NCBI RefSeq assembly: GCF_050948175.1 | Contig: NC_135200.1 | Coordinates: 2,914,001-2,978,000 of the forward strand | Direction: 5' to 3' | Length of the DNA stretch: 64,000 nucleotides | Source of the DNA: Xylocopa sonorina | Lineage: Eukaryota > Arthropoda > Insecta > Hymenoptera > Apidae | Part shown: positions 63,083-64,000 of the stretch, one piece after another | How positions within the stretch are numbered: the first letter of the stretch is position 1 | How the letters are laid out: every line of letters starts with the position of its first letter | Program-made: the position numbers and the translations under genes | The notes under the pieces: model-generated | Database searches by the model: none | What the model saw: only the letters and a program-made list of their open reading frames with translations | What the model was told of the DNA's origin: nothing

Positions 63083-64000
63083 CGTTTTATATCTCTGTCA
63101 AACGTCAAATAACGTTTAAAGACTCTGTGAAATTCGATAATGTTTTACCCTGAAAATTATTTAAAGAAAACACACTCTTGCAAGCTATCTATGCGTACTA
63201 GTTAATTTTCCGTCGGTTAAAATTCGTATTTCTTTCTGTGACATATTTACATTGCATATTTCTCTACAATTAAAATTTGCCTTAGTCATCGTATAATTTA
63301 AATTGTACAGTATTAAAAAGTTTAAAACCATCAAATGTATACAAAGCAGCCTTACCAAATTATTTTCAAAAGCTGATCGTATACCACATCTGATATCGTA
63401 TCTAGTAACGTTCATATCGCTGTACATTTGTTTCAATTGAATTCGGCTAAAATGACAATTCAGCTGAATTCGAGACTTATACTAGGTATCAGTTACCGTT
63501 TCGGAGTAAGCACGTCCAACTCGATGTTCAACGGGTCCTTCACGCAGCCAAACGAGTCACGTCTAATCATTATTCACGAGAAGATTCGCGCTTGCGTTGA
63601 AAATAACACAATGAGGCATAGTCTCATTTATCTCCATCACTGTGTTGTACTTTTTTCATTTCAATACTTCGCTTGTGTACAAATTTCGTTAGGACTGATG
63701 GTCGATTAAAGTCGTCTTCGTAAATCTAAGTAACATTTAATAGCTAAATCAGTTTATCTATAATGCACATTCGCATAAGATCGTATATTTTCATTAGGCT
63801 GGGTTTATTACCGACGGCTGACAACCGCACGAATTGTCTTAATTAAGTGGATCAGATCCAATTAAAAGCTCTTTGTGCTCCTTCTCCGCCAGTTCCTTTC
63901 TTCGTCGATCGAAAAACATATTTCCTAACATGTCCAAATTAAAATCAGTGTGTCCCTTTATGTATCAACAAAAGGGGATCTCACACGTTTGATATTAATT
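63083..64000. other. Non-coding right edge
   Basis: No gene recognised. Short frames at 63185-63436 (minus) and 63428-63709 (plus) have no protein-like features or splice context. Confidence 0.5.

Overview
The window is animal nuclear DNA and most likely from an insect. Genes are split by GT-AG introns, there are long AT-rich non-coding stretches between CpG-rich islands, and Tc1/mariner-type transposons are present. The tandem fatty-acid elongase family and overall texture suggest a hymenopteran such as a bee. The species assignment is inference; no sequence was compared with a database.

Three systems dominate. (1) A large minus-strand gene spans much of the window. I assemble five coding exons whose splice phases all agree: 48136-48376 (start), 23352-23513, 19745-20240, 15421-18483 (a 3-kb exon rich in His, Gln and Glu runs) and 5279-5792. 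Together they give about 1,490 codons, still open at the last donor, so the 3' end probably lies beyond the left edge. I do not recognise the family. A CpG-rich segment with CCAAT and CACGTG motifs near 58.5 kb could be its promoter. (2) A plus-strand tandem array of ELO-type very-long-chain fatty-acid elongase genes lies at 26-43.5 kb, inside the first intron of that gene and antisense to it. Four copies (A, C, D, E) are intact with identical four-exon structure and 262-264 residues. A fifth (B) is a pseudogene disrupted by a transposon remnant. Sequence similarity between copies changes along the gene, which points to gene conversion. (3) Two copies of a 1,649-bp Tc1-family transposon (53.0-54.7 and 61.4-63.1 kb) differ at one visible base, and each encodes an intact 342-residue DD34E transposase.

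The most unusual feature is a complete type III hammerhead ribozyme at 12429-12497 on the minus strand. It sits in the 9.6-kb intron between the 3-kb exon and exon 5279-5792, in the sense orientation of the host gene. All core nucleotides and three stems are present, and its two loops are complementary over 11 positions. About 50 bases downstream lies a strong polypyrimidine tract and AG. That acceptor opens, in the correct phase, a 118-codon reading frame that could be an alternative terminal exon.

Layout: 1-5278 is non-coding; 5279-23513 holds the 3' part of the large gene, its introns and the ribozyme; 23514-26060 is spacer; 26061-43509 is the elongase array with transposon remnants; 43510-48135 is intron; 48136-48376 is the start exon; 48377-64000 is non-coding upstream sequence with the promoter-like island and the two Tc1 elements. 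No tRNA, rRNA or CRISPR was found.
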